Shown: positions 19,792-30,659 of the stretch, one piece after another | Layout of the letters: every line of letters starts with the position of its first letter | How positions within the stretch are numbered: the first letter of the stretch is position 1 | Source: Rhizobium leguminosarum bv. viciae USDA 2370 | GTDB lineage: Bacteria; Pseudomonadota; Alphaproteobacteria; Rhizobiales; Rhizobiaceae | Reading direction: 5' to 3' | DNA: 61,219 nt | Assembly: GCF_002008365.1 (NCBI RefSeq) | Contig: NZ_MRDL01000035.1 | Coordinates: forward strand, 1-61,219 | Made by a program: the position numbers and the translations under genes | Notes under the pieces: generated by a model | The model's database searches: none | Told to the model about the DNA's origin: nothing | Seen by the model: only the letters and a program-made list of their open reading frames with translations

Positions 19792-20925
19792 ATGACGGAC
19801 GGTCCGGCATTGCGCGCTGTCGGCGCAAACAGCCTGCTACGCGAGGAATGGTTCCTGGGCGTCAGCGTCGCAACGAGCTTGGCGTTTCTTGTTTTCCAGG
19901 AGCAGCTCTTCGGGCAGCTTTCCGATCCGCTTTGGTTCACTGTCGTTTTCGCGTGGCTGTTCGCTGCCGTCCTTGGCTCCGCTCTGTCGGTTGTCCGGCA
20001 CGCGGATCATTTGGCTGAGCGGCTGAAGGAACCCTACGGCACGCTCATTCTGACGCTTGCCATCACCTCGATCGAGGTGATGGCAATATCAGCCGTCATG
20101 CTTCACGGCGAGAACAATCCCACGCTTGCGCGCGACACCCTGTTCGCCGTCGTCATGATCATCCTGAACGGCATGGTCGGTCTGTCCTTGCTGCTGGGCG
20201 CATGGCGGCGACCGGAACAGCAACATAATCTGCAGGGCGCCAACGCCTATCTCGGGGTCATCGTACCGCTGGCGACCCTGAGCCTGGTGATGCCGACATT
20301 TCTTGCAGGCCCGGACGGACAGCATCCATCCGCACCGAGACAACTGATACTGGGTATAATATCGGTCGGCCTTTACGCTACGTTTCTGTTTCTTCAGGCC
20401 GGCCGCCATCGGGACTATTTCACTGACGACAGCAACCGGCACGAGCCCATCAGCGAACGTGTCCCTCGCCACGGACCGGTCTGGCCTCATGCCATTCTGC
20501 TTTTCGCCTATATGGCTCCCGTCGTCTTTCTCGTCGAACAGCTTGCCCTGCCGATCGACTACATTATCGAAACCCTGCATGCTCCAACCGCATTTGGCGG
20601 TGTTGTCATGGCCATCCTGGTCGCTACGCCTGAGGCAATCAGCGCCGTGCGTGCGTCCATCGCCAATAATCTTCAGCGTTCCGTCAATATCTTCCTTGGT
20701 TCGGTGCTGTCGACGATCGGGCTGACGGTGCCGGCGATGCTCGTTGTCAGTCAGCTTTATGGACACCCCGTGACACTCGGCCTGGAGCATGGAGATCTGG
20801 TGATGCTCCTGCTCACTCTTGCCGTCAGCATCATCACCTTTGCCAGCGGTCGCACGCATCTCATGCAAGGCGCTGTCCATCTGGTGCTTTTCCTGGCTTA
20901 CGTGCTGCTCATTTTCCAGCAATGA
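19792..20925 (+). CDS. ChaA-like calcium/cation:proton antiporter
   Basis: An inner-membrane protein of about 377 residues with some eleven hydrophobic segments and the duplicated CaCA motifs: EPYGTLILTLAITSIEVMAIS in the first half and VATPEAISAVRA in the second. It matches the ChaA group that exchanges Ca2+, Na+ or K+ for protons. The start is the ATG at 19792; a GTG three codons upstream is possible. The DUF4239 gene follows by 138 bp. Confidence 0.87.
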   Translation: MTDGPALRAVGANSLLREEWFLGVSVATSLAFLVFQEQLFGQLSDPLWFTVVFAWLFAAVLGSALSVVRHADHLAERLKEPYGTLILTLAITSIEVMAISAVMLHGENNPTLARDTLFAVVMIILNGMVGLSLLLGAWRRPEQQHNLQGANAYLGVIVPLATLSLVMPTFLAGPDGQHPSAPRQLILGIISVGLYATFLFLQAGRHRDYFTDDSNRHEPISERVPRHGPVWPHAILLFAYMAPVVFLVEQLALPIDYIIETLHAPTAFGGVVMAILVATPEAISAVRASIANNLQRSVNIFLGSVLSTIGLTVPAMLVVSQLYGHPVTLGLEHGDLVMLLLTLAVSIITFASGRTHLMQGAVHLVLFLAYVLLIFQQ

Positions 20926-21063
20926 ACCCCGCCCGATGGCGGCCGCGCGAGGGCAGGCAATTAAAGATTCCCGCGCTTGGTCTGTCTTCCGCTATGATGA
21001 CGGGAGCTATTGCACAGCTTGCAAGATGGCTGCACGACTTACGTGGCGATACGGAGACCGGAC

Positions 21064-21828
21064 TTGGGCTCACTAGTGGTTGGCGGGCTTGTATTTCTAT
21101 GTCTGTCGATGGCGACGTCGATAGGATTGATCGTGCGTGCCCGCTTGCCCCATCACCATCTCAATGCGGAATCCAAGGACGTCATCAGGCTGGCAACCGC
21201 AGTGGTGGGAACGCTGTCGGCCCTGGCGCTCGGCCTGCTGATCGCATCCGCCAAGTCGACCTACGACAACGCCGAGGTCGAGATGAGAACGGCGGCCGCA
21301 CGGGTACTGCTGCTTGACCGCGTCATGGCACAATACGGGCCGGAAACCGACAAGGCGCGGCAATTGCTGCGTGAACTCATCGAGAAACGACTGAGCCGCG
21401 GCTGGACTGCCGAAACCACCGACGAGCCATCCGCCAAAGCGCTGGGAGAATATCAGGATATAGAGTCGGTTCAGGCCGACCTTCGATCCCTGGCGCCGAA
21501 GGATGCGGCGCAACGCTCTCTCCAGGCGCGTGCTCTGGAGGTGAGCGGCATGGTAGCCGAAACCCACTGGCTGCTGGTCGAATCCGGTAAGGAGGGTTTG
21601 CCCTGGGCCTTCCTTACCGTTCTCGTCTGTTGGCTCGCGCTGCTTTTCGCGACCTTCGGGCTGCAGGCACCGGTCAATCCGACGGTGCTGTCAATTCTGC
21701 TTGTTTGCGCCCTGTCCGTTGCGGGCGCGATTTTCCTGATTTCGGATATGGCCAATCCCTATGTCGGGCTGGTCCATGTTTCGGATGCACCTTTGCAGTC
21801 TGCCATCGAACGCCTCGGGAAACCCTAG
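21064..21828 (+). CDS. DUF4239 (bestrophin-like) membrane protein
   Basis: A protein of about 254 residues with four hydrophobic segments: one at the N-terminus, TLSALALGLLIASA near residue 50, and two near the C-terminus. The ALALGLLIASAKSTYDNAE segment is typical of DUF4239, a bestrophin-like family of unknown transport activity. The start is uncertain. I prefer the TTG at 21064, with GGAG upstream, over a TTG 18 codons earlier. It may form a cation/anion homeostasis unit with the antiporter before it. Confidence 0.7.
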   Translation: MGSLVVGGLVFLCLSMATSIGLIVRARLPHHHLNAESKDVIRLATAVVGTLSALALGLLIASAKSTYDNAEVEMRTAAARVLLLDRVMAQYGPETDKARQLLRELIEKRLSRGWTAETTDEPSAKALGEYQDIESVQADLRSLAPKDAAQRSLQARALEVSGMVAETHWLLVESGKEGLPWAFLTVLVCWLALLFATFGLQAPVNPTVLSILLVCALSVAGAIFLISDMANPYVGLVHVSDAPLQSAIERLGKP

Positions 21829-22008
21829 AGCCACGTCATGGCGTCCGTCGAGAGTGAGCTTCGACACAGTTTAATTGTGCGCCAGCCGCTATTGCAATTT
21901 GCAGCAATGCCGCGACATAATATCGCATGCCCGGAACTTTTCGGAGAGGGGTCGTCTCCGCCGAGGCACGCATGAAGACTGGGGCTCGTAAACATCGGGG
22001 CGGCGGCA

Positions 22009-23205
22009 ATGCGTGTGAGATTGTATCAGGGTCTGCACCTGTCCGTGGTGCTTGCCGGCATGGCAATTCTCGTGGGCTGCGAAGAAAGCGGCAACACCTA
22101 CGTTCCCCCTCCGCCACCTCCGGTTCGCGTCGCTCAGCCGCTCCAGCAACCGGTAACGCTCTATTTCGAACTCACCGGCAATACCGCGCCGCTCAATGCT
22201 GTCGATATCGAGGCGCGCGTCCAGGGCTATCTACAATCGATCGACTACCAGGACGGCATGACGGTGATGAAGGGCACCAAGCTCTTCGGCATCGAGCGCG
22301 ACACCTATCAGGCGCAACTGGATCAGGCGAAGGCGTCACTCGCCTCGCAGCAGGCTTCCCAAGTCGGCGCCAAGCAGGAGTATGACCGCCAGCTCAATCT
22401 GTCGAAGCAACAGGTCACCACGCAGACCGCCGTCGACAGCGCCAAGGCAACGCTCGACGAGGCGAATGCGTCCATCCTCAATGCCCAGGCCAATCTCGAT
22501 CTCGCGACGATCAATCTCGGATATACGGAAGTGCTTGCCCCGTTCGACGGCACCGTCACCGATCACCTCGTCGATATCGGCGCGCTTGTCGGCGTATCCG
22601 GTCCCACCAAACTCGCCAGCATCGTGCAGACGGATCCGCTTTATGCCTATTTCAACGTCAGCGAAACTCAGGTGCTGATGATCAAGGAAAGCCTGGCGAA
22701 GCAGGGTCATACCTTCAAGCAGACGGACCTTCCAAGCATTCCTGCGGAGATCGGCCTGCAGACGGAACAAGGTTATCCGCACAAGGGCCATCTCGACTAC
22801 GTCTCGCCGCAGCTCGATGCCTCCACAGGCACGCTTCAAGTGCGCGCGCTGTTCGACAACAAGGACCGCGCCATGCTGCCCGGTCTCTTCGTGCGGGTTC
22901 GGGTGCCGGTCGGCCATAACGACAAGGCTCTGCTGGTGCGCGACGACGCCATCGGAACGAACCAGTTGGGCAGCTACCTGCTTGTCCTCGGCAAGGACGA
23001 CGTCATCGAGCAGAAGCAGGTCAAGACCGGCCAGCGTGAAGGTGCGCTCCGCGTCATCGACTCCGGTCTCGATCCGGCCGACTGGGTCGTGACCCAAGGT
23101 ATCCAGCAGGCCATCCCCGGCAGCAAGGTCACGCCCGAGAAAATAGAAATGAACCCGCCGGCAGCTGCCGCCGGCGATGCCAAAGCCAAGACCACCACGC
23201 AATGA
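22009..23205 (+). CDS. RND efflux periplasmic adaptor (membrane fusion lipoprotein)
   Basis: Links an inner-membrane RND pump to an outer-membrane channel. A lipobox (AILVGC, C24) predicts lipid anchoring in the periplasm. The proline-rich PPPPPPVRVAQP linker, the coiled-coil hairpin (about residues 100-165) and the lipoyl half-motifs (EARVQGYLQSIDYQDGMTV and LAPFDGTVTDHLVDIGALV) are typical of the AcrA/MexA family. The pump gene follows by 41 bp. No outer-membrane factor or repressor gene is adjacent. Confidence 0.93.
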   Translation: MRVRLYQGLHLSVVLAGMAILVGCEESGNTYVPPPPPPVRVAQPLQQPVTLYFELTGNTAPLNAVDIEARVQGYLQSIDYQDGMTVMKGTKLFGIERDTYQAQLDQAKASLASQQASQVGAKQEYDRQLNLSKQQVTTQTAVDSAKATLDEANASILNAQANLDLATINLGYTEVLAPFDGTVTDHLVDIGALVGVSGPTKLASIVQTDPLYAYFNVSETQVLMIKESLAKQGHTFKQTDLPSIPAEIGLQTEQGYPHKGHLDYVSPQLDASTGTLQVRALFDNKDRAMLPGLFVRVRVPVGHNDKALLVRDDAIGTNQLGSYLLVLGKDDVIEQKQVKTGQREGALRVIDSGLDPADWVVTQGIQQAIPGSKVTPEKIEMNPPAAAAGDAKAKTTTQ

Positions 23206-23246
23206 ATTCGCCACCATGGTTCATCTGAACGTCTAAGGACAACAGC

Positions 23247-26200
23247 ATGATCTCGCGCTTCTTCATCGAGCGACCGATACTCGCCAACGTTCTGGCGTTG
23301 GTTTTCGTGCTCATCGGCGCGGTGGCCCTTTTCCAACTGCCTGTGGCGCAATATCCGAATGTCGTCCCGCCGACGGTACAGGTGACGACACGCTTTCCGG
23401 GCGCCAACGCCCAAACCCTCGTTGACACCGTCGCGCTGCCGATCGAGCAACAGGTCAACGGCGTGCAGGACATGCTCTACATGCAGTCGACGAGCGCCAG
23501 CGACGGCACTTATTCGCTGACCGTGACCTTTGCCATCGGAACGGATCCGGACCAAGCCCAGGTTCTGGTGCAAAACCGCGTTGCCATAGCGATGTCATCG
23601 CTTCCCGAAGCGGTGCAGCTTCAGGGCGTGACGACGCAAAAGAAATCGACGGCGATCCTCGGGTTCGTCACCCTGACCTCGCCCGATAGCCGCTATGACA
23701 GCCTGTTCCTGTCGAACTATGCCGTCATCAACCTGCAGAATGAACTTGCCCGCCTGCCGGGTGTCGGCAACGTTACCGTGTTCGGCGCCGGCCAGTATGC
23801 CATGCGAATCTGGATGGATCCGAACCTGCTGCAGGCGCGCGGCCTGACACCGCAGGATGTCGTCAGCGTCGTGCAGCAGCAAAGCCAGGAGGTCGCTGCC
23901 GGCCAGATCGGCATTCCGCCGGTGCCGAAAGGGCAGGTCTTCCAATACACGCTGAACGTCAATGGCCGGCTGAACGAGGCGGCAGACTACGAAAACATCA
24001 TCGTCAAGGTCGAGAGCGGACAGGGCGGCCGCGTTACCCGCATCCGCGATATCGGCCGCGTCGAACTCGGCGCCCAAACCTACAGCCAGTCCTTCATGCA
24101 GAACGGTCGACCGGCGGCCGGTATCGGCATTTTTCAGCTGCCGGAGGCGAATGCCATCGCGGTGGCCCAGGCGGTGAACACGAAAATGCAGGAGCTCTCG
24201 AAGAGCTTCCCGCAGGGCCTCGAATATCACGTGCCGTTCGACACGACGAAATTCGTCGAGGCCTCTATCAACGAGGTTTACGTCACCTTGATCGAGGCGG
24301 GTGTTCTCGTTCTCATCGTCATTCTCGTCTTCCTGCAGGATTGGCGGGCGATGCTCGTGCCGGCAACCACCGTTCCGGTTACCATCATCGGCGCCTTCGC
24401 GGCCATGGCGGCATTGGGCTTCACCGTCAACCTGTCGACGCTGTTTGCCATCGTTCTCGCCATCGGCATCGTCGTCGATGATGCCATCGTCATCGTCGAA
24501 GGGGTTGCCCGGCACATCGAGGCGGGCATGTCCGGCCGACAGGCGGCCGAGAAGGCGATGGAGGAACTGCTCGGCCCGGTCATCGGCATTACGCTGGTGC
24601 TGATGGCCGTTTTCATTCCGGCCGCCTTCCTGCCCGGCCTGACGGGGCAGCTCTATCGGCAGTTCGCCCTCGTCATCGCCGCCACGGCGCTGATCAGTGC
24701 GATCAATGCCGTCACCCTGAAACCGACGCAATGCGCGCTTTGGCTGCGACCGCCAGTCCCACCAGAGAGACGCAACGTCTTCTATCGCGGCTTCAACAGG
24801 GTCTATAACAGGGGTGAACGCAGCTATGCCGGGCTGATCGGATCGATGACCCGCCACAGCGGTATCATGGTCATAGCAGCATTTGCGCTGATCGGAGTCG
24901 CCGTCTGGGGGCTCGCCCGCCTACCGACTGCGTTTCTGCCCATCGAGGATCAAGGCTATGTGCTGATCAGCGCACAGTTGCCCGACGGCGCCTCGAACGA
25001 GCGCACCGACGCGGTGATGGAAGAGGTCGGCAAGATCGCCGAAGCCACACCGGGCGTCGATCAGGTGCTGACCATCAGCGGCATTTCCGTTCTCGATAAC
25101 AATGCCAGCCTGCAGAATGCCGGCGTTGCCTATGTCGTGCTGAAAGATTGGGACGAGCGCGGCAAGCAGAAGGGGCAGGATCTGCTGTCGATCTACCAGC
25201 ATCTGAATAGCGCGCTGCAAAGTTTGCTGGCCGCCAAGACGCTGGTGGTCGTCCCGCCTCCGATCCAGGGCGTCGGCAATGCCAGCGGCTTTACCATGCA
25301 GGTCGAAATCAGGAACGGCATTTCCGACTACCCGCTGCTGCAATCGCTTGCCGATACGATCGTCAAGAACGGCAGTGCCCAATCGTCGCTGCAAAGGCTG
25401 AGCACGCCTTTTCGCTCGAACGTGCCGCAACTCGCCGTTTCCGTCGATCGCATCAAGGCGGAGACGCTGGGAATTACGGTGGGGCAGGTCTTCTCCGCTC
25501 TCTCCGGCTATGTCGGATCGAGCTATGTGACCCAGTTCAACAAATTTGGCCGCACCTTCCAGGTCTATGTGCAAGCCGCTTCCGATTTCCGGGTCAGCGC
25601 CGAAGACATCCGCAATCTGAAGGTCAAAGCCGGTGACGGGACGATGGTGCCACTCGGCACGGTCGTCGATGTCTCGACGACGCAAGGCCCGTCTCTGATC
25701 AGCCTCTACAATCTCTACCCCACAGCAACCATCGTTGGCGGGTCTGCCGCCGGCTTCAGTTCCGGCCAGTCGCTCGACGTCATGGAGCAGATTGCCGATC
25801 GCACACTGCCGCCGGGCACAGGTTTCGAGTGGACGGCGCTGTCCTATCAGGAGAAGGCCGTGGGAGGGCAGATCTATTTCATCTTCGCGCTCGCCATGCT
25901 CCTCGTCTATTTCGTGCTCGCGGGCCAGTATGAAAGCTGGATCTTGCCTTTCGCCGTCATTCTCGCCGTGCCGCTCGCCCTCCTCGGCACGGTGGCAGCA
26001 CTCACGGCAGCCGGCGTTGCCAACAATCTCTATACGCAGATCGGCCTTATTCTGCTGATCGCGCTTGCATCGAAGAATGCCATCCTGATCGTCGAATATG
26101 CGCGGGAAAAGCGGGCGGAGGGCATGGAAATCCTGGACGCGGCCGTCGAGGCCGCCCGCCTGCGCTTCCGGCCAATTCTGATGACCTCCTTCGCCTTTAT

Positions 26201-26417
26201 CCTCGGCGTCCTGCCGCTGGTGCTGGCGACCGGCGCCGGCGCATCGGCCCGCAAGTCAATCGGCATATCGGTCTTCAGCGGCATGATCGCCTCGACCTGC
26301 CTCGCTGTGCTCTTCGTACCGTCCTTTTACGTCGTGCTGCAGCGCCTCGAGGAATATTGGAAAGGCCGCGCAAAGACCGCAGGCGTCGCAGAGGCAGAGA
26401 TGCCGAAGGTTCAGTAA
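23247..26417 (+). CDS. RND multidrug efflux permease (HAE1, AcrB/MexB type)
   Basis: A 1056-residue proton-driven trimeric drug exporter. It starts with the typical [20 protein letters not shown]4 carries the paired aspartates ([13 protein letters not shown]) of the proton relay, and TM10 the lysine-containing segment ([18 protein letters not shown]). Two large periplasmic loops lie between TM1/2 and TM7/8. The length is normal. It uses the upstream adaptor and presumably a TolC-type channel encoded elsewhere. It converges on the cysteine-rich protein gene. Confidence 0.95.
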   Translation: MISRFFIERPILANVLALVFVLIGAVALFQLPVAQYPNVVPPTVQVTTRFPGANAQTLVDTVALPIEQQVNGVQDMLYMQSTSASDGTYSLTVTFAIGTDPDQAQVLVQNRVAIAMSSLPEAVQLQGVTTQKKSTAILGFVTLTSPDSRYDSLFLSNYAVINLQNELARLPGVGNVTVFGAGQYAMRIWMDPNLLQARGLTPQDVVSVVQQQSQEVAAGQIGIPPVPKGQVFQYTLNVNGRLNEAADYENIIVKVESGQGGRVTRIRDIGRVELGAQTYSQSFMQNGRPAAGIGIFQLPEANAIAVAQAVNTKMQELSKSFPQGLEYHVPFDTTKFVEASINEVYVTLIEAGVLVLIVILVFLQDWRAMLVPATTVPVTIIGAFAAMAALGFTVNLSTLFAIVLAIGIVVDDAIVIVEGVARHIEAGMSGRQAAEKAMEELLGPVIGITLVLMAVFIPAAFLPGLTGQLYRQFALVIAATALISAINAVTLKPTQCALWLRPPVPPERRNVFYRGFNRVYNRGERSYAGLIGSMTRHSGIMVIAAFALIGVAVWGLARLPTAFLPIEDQGYVLISAQLPDGASNERTDAVMEEVGKIAEATPGVDQVLTISGISVLDNNASLQNAGVAYVVLKDWDERGKQKGQDLLSIYQHLNSALQSLLAAKTLVVVPPPIQGVGNASGFTMQVEIRNGISDYPLLQSLADTIVKNGSAQSSLQRLSTPFRSNVPQLAVSVDRIKAETLGITVGQVFSALSGYVGSSYVTQFNKFGRTFQVYVQAASDFRVSAEDIRNLKVKAGDGTMVPLGTVVDVSTTQGPSLISLYNLYPTATIVGGSAAGFSSGQSLDVMEQIADRTLPPGTGFEWTALSYQEKAVGGQIYFIFALAMLLVYFVLAGQYESWILPFAVILAVPLALLGTVAALTAAGVANNLYTQIGLILLIALASKNAILIVEYAREKRAEGMEILDAAVEAARLRFRPILMTSFAFILGVLPLVLATGAGASARKSIGISVFSGMIASTCLAVLFVPSFYVVLQRLEEYWKGRAKTAGVAEAEMPKVQ

Positions 26418-26509
26418 GGCTGTTGCAACAACCTGTTGCGCGATCACCTGCGGTTTCGCGCCGGCGCAGGTTGTTGGCGGCACTTCACAGCGCGAGTTTC
26501 GAACAGACG

Positions 26510-27322
26510 CTATAATCCCGAGGTCAGGACCCTGTGGCAGGCAGGCGACACACGTTGCAGATTGTCCCGCAGGCAAGCGATACCCCGCCCTCCACCCAAA
26601 GGCACCATGCGGCACAGGGCCTGAAAATCCGATCCGCAGGTTTCGCGCAGGATCATCAGTTCCTCGCGTGGCGAGAAGGCCGGCATCATGGCCCGAGGAG
26701 CAGGCGTGGTCGCAACCGTCGCAGCAGCACCGCCGGTGGCTGGGGTTGATCCGGCTGATCCTCCCCCAGTTGATCCTCCTAAGGCCGCAACGGCTTGCTG
26801 GCACGGCGCCGATAGAGCGGCATTGTGCTGTTGCAAGCAGCTGAGTGCCTCCGTGCCGCCCGGTGTGACGCCCGAGCATTGCGTCATGAAATCGCGTTGG
26901 CAGGCCGATTTGACGGCATTGCGCTGCGCCTGCGTCGGCTGATGTGCCGGTGCGCCCGTCGCCGGCGCTGGGGTGGTCGACCCAGTGGTCGCGGGCGCAG
27001 CCGGAGCCGGCTCCGCGGATGTCGACTTGGGTTTGCTCACCGCCGACACCGCCTTCCGGCAGCCAGCCGACAGTGTGGCATCATGCTGTTGCAGACAAGT
27101 GAGCGCCTCGATGCCGCCCGGCGTCACCCCTGAACATTGCGCTATGAAATCGGATCGACATTCCGCCCTGATCGCATTGCGCTGCTCTTCAGTCGGCGCC
27201 TGCGCGGACGCGACTCCAGCTGAGAACACCGCTACACAGAGCGCTGGCAATCCCAAGACAGCAAACCAAAGACGACGCCTTCCATGCGGAGCCGTCAGTA
27301 AAGAAGATGCCCATTGCCGCAT
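26510..27322 (-). CDS. Secreted protein with three cysteine-rich (GLG1-type) repeats
   Basis: A 270-residue protein with an N-terminal basic and hydrophobic signal (LWFAVLGLPALCVAVFSAGV, cleavage near ASAQA). Three repeats of about 48 residues follow at roughly 46-95, 131-180 and 222-268, each with four cysteines (C..DF..QC......CL......C). They are separated by Ala/Pro/Thr/Gly-rich linkers. The pattern resembles the cysteine-rich repeat of eukaryotic Golgi protein GLG1, also seen in alphaproteobacterial secreted proteins. Function is unknown; a periplasmic or surface location is likely. AGGAATAA precedes the ATG. Confidence 0.8.
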   Translation of the reverse strand: MRQWASSLLTAPHGRRRLWFAVLGLPALCVAVFSAGVASAQAPTEEQRNAIRAECRSDFIAQCSGVTPGGIEALTCLQQHDATLSAGCRKAVSAVSKPKSTSAEPAPAAPATTGSTTPAPATGAPAHQPTQAQRNAVKSACQRDFMTQCSGVTPGGTEALSCLQQHNAALSAPCQQAVAALGGSTGGGSAGSTPATGGAAATVATTPAPRAMMPAFSPREELMILRETCGSDFQALCRMVPLGGGRGIACLRDNLQRVSPACHRVLTSGL

Positions 27323-27588
27323 TTATTCCTCCCCCTATAAATCCCTGATCTACTTCATGAAATCGAACGCCTGGTGAATAGTATAATAAACGCCCGCCAT
27401 TCGGTGGGACGTTGCTTGCCGTTGCGAAAATATTAAAACGCCGGCTCCACGTATATTAGAATATTGCTATTTTAGCAACGATCGTGCGCCTGAAAACTGA
27501 TCAAGGGAAACGTATCACTCATCAGCTTTCTGATCGGAAACCATGCATATCAAAGCAAGTTAACAGGCTCTGCGAATACGTGCTGCCG

Positions 27589-30111
27589 TCATGCCGCAGC
27601 CTCGTATCCTCTTGAAGCCGGGCTCTCGCGGCCTTCAAGCCGAAAGCGTGCAATCATGTCGGTAAGTGCAAGCGCCTCGGACGATAGCTGTTGGGTGGCA
27701 GCATTCGTCTCTTCCACCATCGCCGCATTTTGCTGCGTCATACGATCAATATCGTTCACCGACGCGTTGATCGAATGAAGTGTCGTTGCCTGTTCGCGGC
27801 TTGACGAGGCGATGAGTTCAATATGGCCGACGATGTGGACGATCTCGCTGGAAATCTCCGTCAGCGCATCGCCCGTGCGGCCGACGAATTCGGAGCCGGA
27901 CGCAACCTCTCGAACGGAATTATTGATGAGCTCGCCGATTTCCTTGGCTGCGCGAGCCGATCGCTGCGCCAGCTCCCGCACCTCCTGCGCCACGACAGCA
28001 AAGCCCTTGCCGGCCTCACCGGCTCTCGCCGCTTCGACTCCCGCGTTCAGGGCCAAGAGATTGGTCTGGAAGGCGATGGAGTCGATAGCGCTGACAATCT
28101 GAACGATCTTGCCCGACGCGTCCTCAATCCGTCCCATGGCCGAAACCGCGTCTTGGACCACTGAAGCCGAGGCGTCGGCGCCCTGTTTGGCGCGTTGGAC
28201 AAGCGCAAGCGCTGCTGCTGCCCGTCCTGAAGAGGTGTTGACGGCGGAAGAAATCTCCTCCACCGCCGCTGCGGTTTCTTCAAGTGCAGCCGCCTGCTTT
28301 TCCGTTCGACTGGCCAGGTCATCAACGGCTTCCGCCATCTGTCGGCCATTGTCGCTAATGAGGGAAGACGTCTCGCGGATATCGCAGAGCGTCTCCCTGA
28401 GACCCGCCACCGACATGTTGAAATCGATACGGATCCGGTCGAGTTCGGCGGCAAAGGGCGTATCGATCGAAAAATTCAACTCCCCGCGCGACAGCCGTGT
28501 GAGTCCGTCTGCAAGCGCCTCAATTGCGGCGTCAACCTGGGCCTTGGCGCTACGTCGCTGGAGTTCGTTGTGGGCGCGCTCAGATTCCGCATCACTACGT
28601 GCGATCTCGGCCTGTTGTTCCATTTCGACATTCGACAGCGCATTTTGTTTGAAGACGGAAAGCGCACGGGCCATTTCCCCGATTTCGTCGCCCCGTGCCT
28701 CGCCGGTGATTGTGGTATCGAGCCTTCCCTCTGCGATCTTGCGCATCGCTGCGGTAATCTGGGTGATCGGTCCCTTCAGGGTGACGACCAGCGCGGCACC
28801 TGCGGTCATAGCAATCAGGATGCCAATGACAATCGCGCCGCCGGATATCCTATTGGCCTGTTGACGATCCTGCCCAGCATTTTGCCTCTGCGTCTCGGCG
28901 AATTGAGCAAGCAGGTTCCAGGTGTTGTCGATCTGCCCCGCAGCGCTGTCGAACTCAGCCAGCTTGCGCACCGCACCTTCGGAGAGCGCTGCCGCGTCCG
29001 CCGCAAGCAGATCGAGGACGGGTTGAGCCTTCTTCGGAATTTCGGCAAAGACGGGATCGTCGTTCACCACGCCGGCGAGACGGCCGAGCTCGGTCTGATA
29101 CATGTAGATCGACTGCTGGACTTTTTTCACTCGTGCGTCGTCTGGATTGCCGGCGAGTTCGGCGAAGCCGACGCGGATCTCGTTGTTGCTGTTAACGATG
29201 GCGCGCAGTTCGTTGCCGACATTCGTCGCCTGAGAGATATCCTTGTCCGACGCGGCAAGCGCAAGCACGGAGGTCCGCATCAGATCGTCGCCAATCGTCT
29301 TGAGACTGTCGCCAGTTGCAGCAAGATTGGCGACGGCGGTATCCGTTGCTGGGACATCCAAAATGTCAGGCGACACCTTCGAAGCGTTGGCGATGGCATC
29401 CACAGCAGCGGCATACTGCGCGGCGAGGGCTTCGGTCGCTACAGCAGGCGAAAGCTGCTCCTTTGCCTTTTGCAAATCGGGCGCATATTTGGCTAGCAGG
29501 CTTACTTTGTCAGCCGGCGTCGTCGCGTTCGTATAGTCATTGCGAAGTTTTGTCGCGACACTGGCGGCGGCGCTGATGGAGACGGAATTGCTCAGGCCGC
29601 TCTTGTTGGCATTTTCCATCTTTTTCGCACTGGCCATCAGCATGAACGAGCGCTTGCCAACCTGCCCTTGCAGGTCAAGTAGTGCAGCGGAAGCAGCGTC
29701 CACATCACTGAGAATTTTCTGCTGTCCCGTTTCGATTTGCCAGATCGCTTCGATCTTTTGCGGGATGATTTGCGACTGATCAAGCGCCCGGTCAAGAAGC
29801 CGCACATCGGTCGTCGGCCTTAGCCTCTCGATCGTCTGCTTCAGGTTTGCCAGTTGCTCTCGGGCGTCCGCAAGCGCGGTATCACGAGCTTCCTGCGACG
29901 GTTTCATCAGAAAGCCGGTCATGCTGGAAGAAACATGTTTGAACCCGTTCAGGGACTGCAAGACATGGTTGGAGATCTCCATCCGTCCCTCGAGCAGGCT
30001 GGACGCGTAGTACCCCGTCAGTCCCACTGCGCATAGACTAATGACGAATGGTGCCAAAAGTACGAGCACCTTCGTCTGAATGCGAACCCGCGACATCAAG
30101 CCATTTACCAC
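27589..30111 (-). CDS. Methyl-accepting chemotaxis protein
   Basis: An 840-residue transmembrane receptor. TM1 lies near residues 14-34. A very long periplasmic helical sensor region (about 35-420) follows, then TM2 (about 424-446), a HAMP domain, a second HAMP-like segment and the cytoplasmic signalling hairpin with its tip AGEAGKGFAVVAQEVRELAQ. The C-terminus lacks a CheR-tethering pentapeptide (it ends RGYEAAA). The GTG at 30111 follows GAGGG; an ATG five codons later is an alternative. The ligand is unknown. Confidence 0.93.
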   Translation of the reverse strand: MVNGLMSRVRIQTKVLVLLAPFVISLCAVGLTGYYASSLLEGRMEISNHVLQSLNGFKHVSSSMTGFLMKPSQEARDTALADAREQLANLKQTIERLRPTTDVRLLDRALDQSQIIPQKIEAIWQIETGQQKILSDVDAASAALLDLQGQVGKRSFMLMASAKKMENANKSGLSNSVSISAAASVATKLRNDYTNATTPADKVSLLAKYAPDLQKAKEQLSPAVATEALAAQYAAAVDAIANASKVSPDILDVPATDTAVANLAATGDSLKTIGDDLMRTSVLALAASDKDISQATNVGNELRAIVNSNNEIRVGFAELAGNPDDARVKKVQQSIYMYQTELGRLAGVVNDDPVFAEIPKKAQPVLDLLAADAAALSEGAVRKLAEFDSAAGQIDNTWNLLAQFAETQRQNAGQDRQQANRISGGAIVIGILIAMTAGAALVVTLKGPITQITAAMRKIAEGRLDTTITGEARGDEIGEMARALSVFKQNALSNVEMEQQAEIARSDAESERAHNELQRRSAKAQVDAAIEALADGLTRLSRGELNFSIDTPFAAELDRIRIDFNMSVAGLRETLCDIRETSSLISDNGRQMAEAVDDLASRTEKQAAALEETAAAVEEISSAVNTSSGRAAAALALVQRAKQGADASASVVQDAVSAMGRIEDASGKIVQIVSAIDSIAFQTNLLALNAGVEAARAGEAGKGFAVVAQEVRELAQRSARAAKEIGELINNSVREVASGSEFVGRTGDALTEISSEIVHIVGHIELIASSSREQATTLHSINASVNDIDRMTQQNAAMVEETNAATQQLSSEALALTDMIARFRLEGRESPASRGYEAAA

Positions 30112-30189
30112 GAATGCACCCTCACCACCGATTGCAGCTAAGCTGTCATTCTTTGCTTAAGAACCGATAAATGGGTTGATCCGAGGACC

Positions 30190-30513
30190 ATGCACGCTTC
30201 GCCTATCGGGGAGAAGGGCGTGGTTCAGACACTCGAACAAGCATGTAAGCAGATCGGGTATTCATCATAAGCGGCCCCTGCTGAGGAACTTCTGGAAACG
30301 CAAAAAGCCCTCCTTGTCGTCTGCGCTGAACAGGCAATGCACCCGCTCTACGAGGACGTAGTTGGTATCGATTATCTCTTATCAAGAGCCAAGGGGCTTA
30401 TTCGCCCATCTATGGCTGGCTGCACGCTCCGCGTATGTCTGTTGATGCGCGACCTCGCCGTGGAGGCGATCCTCATTGCCGATTCATCGCCGGCGACGTC
30501 ACAGGAAGTGTGA
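30190..30513 (+). pseudogene. Possible interrupted reading frame (one in-frame TAA)
   Basis: From the ATG at 30190, 26 codons run to a TAA at 30268-30270. The same frame then stays open for 80 codons to TGA at 30511. The second part reads like real protein (AEELLETQKALLVVCAEQ, LYEDVVGIDYLLSRAKGLI). I do not recognise a family. It may be a decayed gene or chance. The rest of the 548-bp gap 30112-30659 shows nothing else I can support. Confidence 0.3.
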
Positions 30514-30659
30514 GCAGGCCGCCGGTTGAGGGAGTATATTGGTCAGATTATCCCGCAGATCTTCACTTTACGGCCTTCTCATAGACGTTCGGTTTTGGCG
30601 CTGCCCAACGACTAAGAGGCCATTCCTACTTTTAACTCGAGCTTGCCAAAAGGGATGCC

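Noticed and set aside
26427..26477. Inverted repeat CAACAACCTG...CAGGTTGTTG between the RND and cysteine-rich genes as a two-way terminator
   Set aside because: The 31-base loop and lack of T-runs on either side make it weak; kept only as a possibility.
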